Assembly (NCBI GenBank): GCA_036403035.1
Contig: DASWRT010000177.1
Span: 1 to 33,952, forward strand
Direction of reading: 5' to 3'
Length of the DNA stretch: 33,952 nt
DNA from: DASWRT01 sp036403035
GTDB lineage: Bacteria; Pseudomonadota; Alphaproteobacteria; ATCC43930; CGMCC-115725
The notes under the pieces: model-generated
What the model saw: the letters and a program-made list of their open reading frames with translations, nothing else
The model's database searches: none
What the model was told of the DNA's origin: nothing
Shown here: positions 31,254 through 33,952 of the stretch, in pieces
How the letters are laid out: each line of letters begins with the position of its first letter
How positions within the stretch are numbered: position 1 is the first letter of the stretch
Translations under genes and position numbers: made by a program

Positions 31254-31724
31254 TCAGGCAGCCTGCTGCTGCTGGTCGATCGCCTTCGGCTGAGCCGGGG
31301 TGCCGGCCTTGATCTCGATCGTGCGCGGCTTCGCGGCCTCCGGAACCTCGCGGACCAGCTCGACGTGGAGCAGGCCGTTGTCGAGGCTGGCGCCCACGAC
31401 CTTGATGTGGTCGGCGAGCTGGAAGCGGCGCTCGAAGGCACGGCGGGCGATGCCACGATGCAGGTAGCGTGCGCCGTCGTCCTCCTTCAGCCCCTTGCCC
31501 TTCACCAGGAGCGCGTTCTCATGCACGGTCAGTTCGATATCCTCGGCACCGAAGCCCGCCACCGCCATGGTCAGGCGATAGGAGTCGTCACCGATCTTCT
31601 CGATATTGTAGGGCGGGTAGGAAGTCGCCGCTGAATCGAGCCGGGTCGCAGCATCGGCCAGCCGCGTCAGACGGTCGAAGCCGATCGTCGAGCGGAAAAG
31701 CGGCGAGAAGTCGAGAGCGTTCAT
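31254..31724 (-). CDS. small heat-shock protein (Hsp20)
   Basis: A 156-residue ATP-independent chaperone. It opens MNALDFSPLFRSTIGFDRL, the class A (IbpA-like) start of proteobacterial Hsp20 proteins, then has the alpha-crystallin domain (about 36-130: PYNIEKIGDDSYRLTMAVAGF to NGLLHVELVREVPE) and a C-terminal IEIKAG. ATG 31724 is chosen over upstream codons because GGAGG (complement of 31733-31737) lies 8 nt before it. It has a heat-shock promoter 108-136 nt upstream and a leader of about 100 nt that could pair with the start codon. The end is glutamine-rich (QQQQAA). Confidence 0.95.
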   Translation of the reverse strand: MNALDFSPLFRSTIGFDRLTRLADAATRLDSAATSYPPYNIEKIGDDSYRLTMAVAGFGAEDIELTVHENALLVKGKGLKEDDGARYLHRGIARRAFERRFQLADHIKVVGASLDNGLLHVELVREVPEAAKPRTIEIKAGTPAQPKAIDQQQQAA

Positions 31725-31751
31725 TTCCAAATCCTCCAAGCGAGCGAAATG
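31722..31751 (-). promoter_or_regulatory. possible RNA hairpin hiding the hsp20 start codon
   Basis: In the mRNA, CATTTC (complement of 31746-31751) can pair with GAAATG (complement of 31722-31727), which contains the start codon; the GGAGG ribosome site lies in the loop. ROSE-type thermometers are known before hsp20 genes in alphaproteobacteria, but this 6-bp stem does not clearly match that consensus. Confidence 0.3.
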
Positions 31752-31831
31752 GTCAATTGGTGCGTCCCCGAAGGGCGGGTCACCGGGTCTTACGGCTTTC
31801 GTCGAACCCGCATGCGGCGTCCGACGACAGC

Positions 31832-31860
31832 TAGATGGGTAGGCATCGGAGCCGTTCAAG
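31832..31860 (-). promoter_or_regulatory. sigma-32 (RpoH) promoter of hsp20
   Basis: CTTGAA (complement of 31855-31860), 14 nt, ACCCATCTA (complement of 31832-31840). Both boxes match the heat-shock consensus CTTGAA and CCCCATnT with normal spacing, and the downstream gene is a heat-shock gene. Confidence 0.85.
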
Positions 31861-31973
31861 AGGGGCGCAATCCACGCGGAAGGCGGACATCCGGCGTCCT
31901 GCCGCGCCATGGAAAATTAATCCCTGCGCCACATATTCATCGATCTCGGGTGTCATCTCCGGGTTGTGGCGTT

Positions 31974-32375
31974 ATGGATGCAGCGCCGACGGCGTTCTTC
32001 AACAAGACGTACGACGAGACGATCGCGCTCTTGTACGAGGCGCGCAACTACGTCGCCGCGACCCGCCGTCCCGGTCCGGTCGAAGCGTCGACGGACCGTC
32101 TGCGCGTCTCGTGCGAGACGATGCGCCTGACCGCCCGGCTCACGCAGGTCATGGCGTGGCTGCTCGGGCAGAAGGCGGTCCACGCCGGAGAGATTACGAT
32201 GGAGCAGCTTGTCGAGGAGCATCAGCCGCTCATCGAGGTCGCCGTCTGCATGGAAGACGGCGAGGCGCAGGTCGATGGCCTGCCGTCGGCGCTCCGGGAA
32301 CTGCTGGACCGGACGCACCGCCTTTACATCCGCGTCGCCCGCCTGGACGAGATGGTCCGGCGGCGCATCGACTGA
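31974..32375 (+). CDS. DUF1465-family protein
   Basis: A 133-residue helical protein with the DUF1465 signature: FFNKTYDETIALLYEARNY near the start and MRLTARLTQVMAWLLGQKAVHAGEIT at 50-75. The family occurs in alphaproteobacteria, typically near rpmE; members have been described as regulators linked to cell-cycle control, but I would not transfer a role. ATG 31974 begins just before the conserved part; it has no strong ribosome site. It is divergent from hsp20 with a 249-nt gap holding the heat-shock promoter, and convergent with rpmE. Confidence 0.88.
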   Translation: MDAAPTAFFNKTYDETIALLYEARNYVAATRRPGPVEASTDRLRVSCETMRLTARLTQVMAWLLGQKAVHAGEITMEQLVEEHQPLIEVAVCMEDGEAQVDGLPSALRELLDRTHRLYIRVARLDEMVRRRID

Positions 32376-32392
32376 CGGCGGATGCAGGGGCA

Positions 32393-32412
32393 GCGGAGCC
32401 GATGGGCTCCGC
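32393..32412. terminator. hairpin between DUF1465 and rpmE
   Basis: GCGGAGCC (32393-32400), GATG, GGCTCCGC (32405-32412): a perfect 8-bp stem in the 45-nt gap between two convergent stops. No T-tract. Confidence 0.55.
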
Positions 32413-32420
32413 CGGCGCGA

Positions 32421-32651
32421 TCAGCCCTGTTTGATTCCCAGCCCGGCGAAGCGCTTGTTGAACCGCGCCACCTGACCGCCGGTGTCGGTCAGCCGCTGCT
32501 GGCCGCCGGTCCAGGCCGGATGCGACTTGGAGTCGATCTCCAGGCGTAGCGTGTCGCCGGCTTTGCCGTAGGTCGACCGCGTCTGATAGGTGGTGCCGTC
32601 GGTCATGACGACGGTGATCTCGTGGTAATCGGGATGGATATCGGTTTTCAT
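32421..32651 (-). CDS. rpmE: 50S ribosomal protein L31
   Basis: A 76-residue bL31: MKTDIHPDYHEITVVMTDGT at the start, SKSHPAWTGGQQRLTDTGGQ in the middle and VARFNKRFAG at the end. No CxxC pairs are present, so it is the zinc-free type usual in alphaproteobacteria. It sits on the large subunit and bridges to the small subunit. GGAG (complement of 32658-32661) lies 6 nt before ATG 32651, and a promoter with ideal spacing lies about 26 nt further up. The order DUF1465-rpmE-ABC exporter is a recurring neighbourhood in this class. Confidence 0.97.
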   Translation of the reverse strand: MKTDIHPDYHEITVVMTDGTTYQTRSTYGKAGDTLRLEIDSKSHPAWTGGQQRLTDTGGQVARFNKRFAGLGIKQG

Positions 32652-32676
32652 CGAAGGCTCCGCGGCAGAAGCGCGG

Positions 32677-32705
32677 CTTATATCGAAGCGAGGGCGGTGA
32701 TGCAA
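32677..32705 (-). promoter_or_regulatory. promoter of rpmE
   Basis: On the minus strand TTGCAT (complement of 32700-32705), 17 nt, TATAAG (complement of 32677-32682). The -10 box matches 5 of 6 and the TTG of the -35 is kept; transcription would start near 32670, about 20 nt before the start codon. Confidence 0.5.
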
Positions 32706-32731
32706 CGGCGCGACCGCCGCGGGGATGGGTG

Positions 32732-33952
32732 ATGGACGGATCGGATGACGTGACGGCCTCGTCGCGGCGGCGGGATCTGCGGGCGCTCGCGCCGGTCTTC
32801 GCGATGGCGCGGCCGTATTGGCTGCGCGTCGTCGGCGCGTCGGTTGCCCTGCTGGTCGCCGCGGCAACGATTCTCGCGCTCGGTCAGGGGCTGCGGCGGA
32901 TGGTCGACGATGGGTTCCGCAACGGCGACGCCTCGCTGATGGACCGGGCGGTCTTCATCCTGTTCGGCGTCATCCTGGTGCTCTCGGCATCGACCTACTG
33001 CCGGTTTTATCTCGTCTCCTGGATCGGGGAGCGCGTCGTCGCCGATCTGCGCCGCGCCGTGTTCGACCGCGTCATCGGCCTGAGCCCGGCGTACTTCGAG
33101 ACAAGGCGCACCGGCGAGATCATCTCCCGGCTCACCACCGACACGACGCTGCTGCAAACGGTCATCGGCTCGTCGGTGTCGCAGGCGCTGCGCAATGGAC
33201 TGCTGCTGATCGGCGGCCTCGGTCTGCTGGCGGCGACGAGCGCGAAGCTGACCGGCCTCGTCCTGCTCCTCGTGCCGGTTGTCGTCGTGCCGATCCTGGT
33301 GTTCGGCCGCCGCGTGCGCCGGCTGTCGCGGGACAGCCAGGACGAGATCGCATCGGTCAGCGCCTATGCGGAGGAGGCGATCAACGCCGTCCGCACCGTT
33401 CAGGCGCTGACGCACGAGCCGGTGGACCGCGAGCGCTTCGGCGACCGCGCCGAGCGCGCCTTCGCCGTGGCGCGGCGGCGCATCCGCGTCCGCGCCGCGC
33501 TTTCCGCGATCGTGATCCTGCTCGCCTTCGGGGCGGTCGCCCTGATCCTGTGGGTCGGCGGGCAGGACGTGATGGCCGGGCGGCTCACCGGCGGCGACCT
33601 CTCGGCCTTCGTCTTTTACGCGGTCATCGTCGCCGGCGCGACCGGCACGCTGTCGGAGGTCTGGGGCGACATCCAGCGCGCCGCCGGAGCGGCCGAGCGG
33701 ATCGGCGACCTGCTCTCGACCGAAAGCGAGATCCGACCGCCCGAACGTCCGCTGCCGCTGCCGTCGCCGCCGCGTGGCGAGGTCCGGTTCGAGGACGTCA
33801 CCTTCCGCTACCCGGCGCAGCCCGACCGGTCGGCGCTGACCGGCTTCAGCCTGCGGGTCGTACCGGGCGAGACGGTGGCGCTGGTCGGACCGTCCGGCGC
33901 CGGCAAGACGACGGTGTTCCAGTTGCTTCTGCGTTTCTACGACCCGCAATCC
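32732..33952 (+). CDS. ABC exporter, fused permease and ATPase, cut by right window edge
   Basis: The visible 407 residues hold a six-helix permease domain (about 25-310: YWLRVVGASVALLVAAATI, FILFGVILVLSA, LLLIGGLGLLAATSAK, GLVLLLVPVVVVPILVFG, and more) and the start of the ATPase with Walker A GPSGAGKTT near 389-397. It resembles the MsbA-related exporter that sits beside rpmE in many alphaproteobacteria; the substrate (lipid or drug-like) is unknown. The frame stays open to the last base, with signature and Walker B beyond the window. ATG 32732 is used, with GTG 32729 an equal alternative; GGGG lies just upstream. It is a different protein from the exporter at 5859-7649. Confidence 0.92.
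   Translation, partial: MDGSDDVTASSRRRDLRALAPVFAMARPYWLRVVGASVALLVAAATILALGQGLRRMVDDGFRNGDASLMDRAVFILFGVILVLSASTYCRFYLVSWIGERVVADLRRAVFDRVIGLSPAYFETRRTGEIISRLTTDTTLLQTVIGSSVSQALRNGLLLIGGLGLLAATSAKLTGLVLLLVPVVVVPILVFGRRVRRLSRDSQDEIASVSAYAEEAINAVRTVQALTHEPVDRERFGDRAERAFAVARRRIRVRAALSAIVILLAFGAVALILWVGGQDVMAGRLTGGDLSAFVFYAVIVAGATGTLSEVWGDIQRAAGAAERIGDLLSTESEIRPPERPLPLPSPPRGEVRFEDVTFRYPAQPDRSALTGFSLRVVPGETVALVGPSGAGKTTVFQLLLRFYDPQS

Noticed and set aside
1..33952. Insertion sequences, prophage, CRISPR, tRNA or rRNA genes
   Set aside because: No transposase or integrase domain, no spaced direct repeats, and no tRNA-like cloverleaf seen in any intergenic gap.

Overview
The window is a GC-rich (roughly two-thirds G+C by eye), densely coded chromosomal segment of an alphaproteobacterium. 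The class call rests on TrcR (DUF1013), DUF1192, DUF1465, two DUF465 (YdcH) proteins, a COQ9-family protein, a three-gene R. rubrum-type transhydrogenase (pntAA-pntAB-pntB) and an S21 of the short alphaproteobacterial type. A Rhodospirillales-like lineage is my guess, not a proven placement. I see no tRNA, rRNA, CRISPR array, insertion sequence or prophage.

Region 1 (1-8799) is a glycan locus. On the minus strand lie ugd and a left-truncated UDP-glucuronate decarboxylase, which together give UDP-GlcA and UDP-xylose. galE faces the other way. A tight three-gene unit follows: a glycoside hydrolase/GT2 glycosyltransferase fusion, an ABC exporter and a CgeB-like glycosyltransferase. Convergent to it (8865-10251) are an ECF sigma factor and its membrane anti-sigma factor. 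The same promoter-like motif (GGAAT, 16-17 nt, CGTT) lies before the sigma gene and before the fusion gene. This suggests the exported glycan is made under control of that sigma factor, and it is the most interesting hypothesis in the window.

Region 2 (10252-16485) holds a small secreted protein beside the sigma operon, the proton-translocating transhydrogenase operon, a LOG-family protein, rpsU with a clear terminator, and a def-COQ9 pair. Region 3 (16528-21336) holds purE-purK, a GGDEF protein, two DUF465 proteins flanking a phosphofructokinase with hybrid ATP/PPi signature residues, and a TIGR02444-type protein.

Region 4 (21415-31177) is mostly metabolic: divergent acyl-CoA ligase and prpE genes with a palindrome between them, trcR, DUF1192, bdhA, an aldo/keto reductase, an AT-rich gene-poor island, metZ with an alpha/beta hydrolase, and a hotdog thioesterase. 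Region 5 (31254-33952) has a small heat-shock gene with a sigma-32-like promoter, DUF1465, rpmE, and an ABC exporter running off the right edge. Most convergent gene pairs are separated by hairpins.
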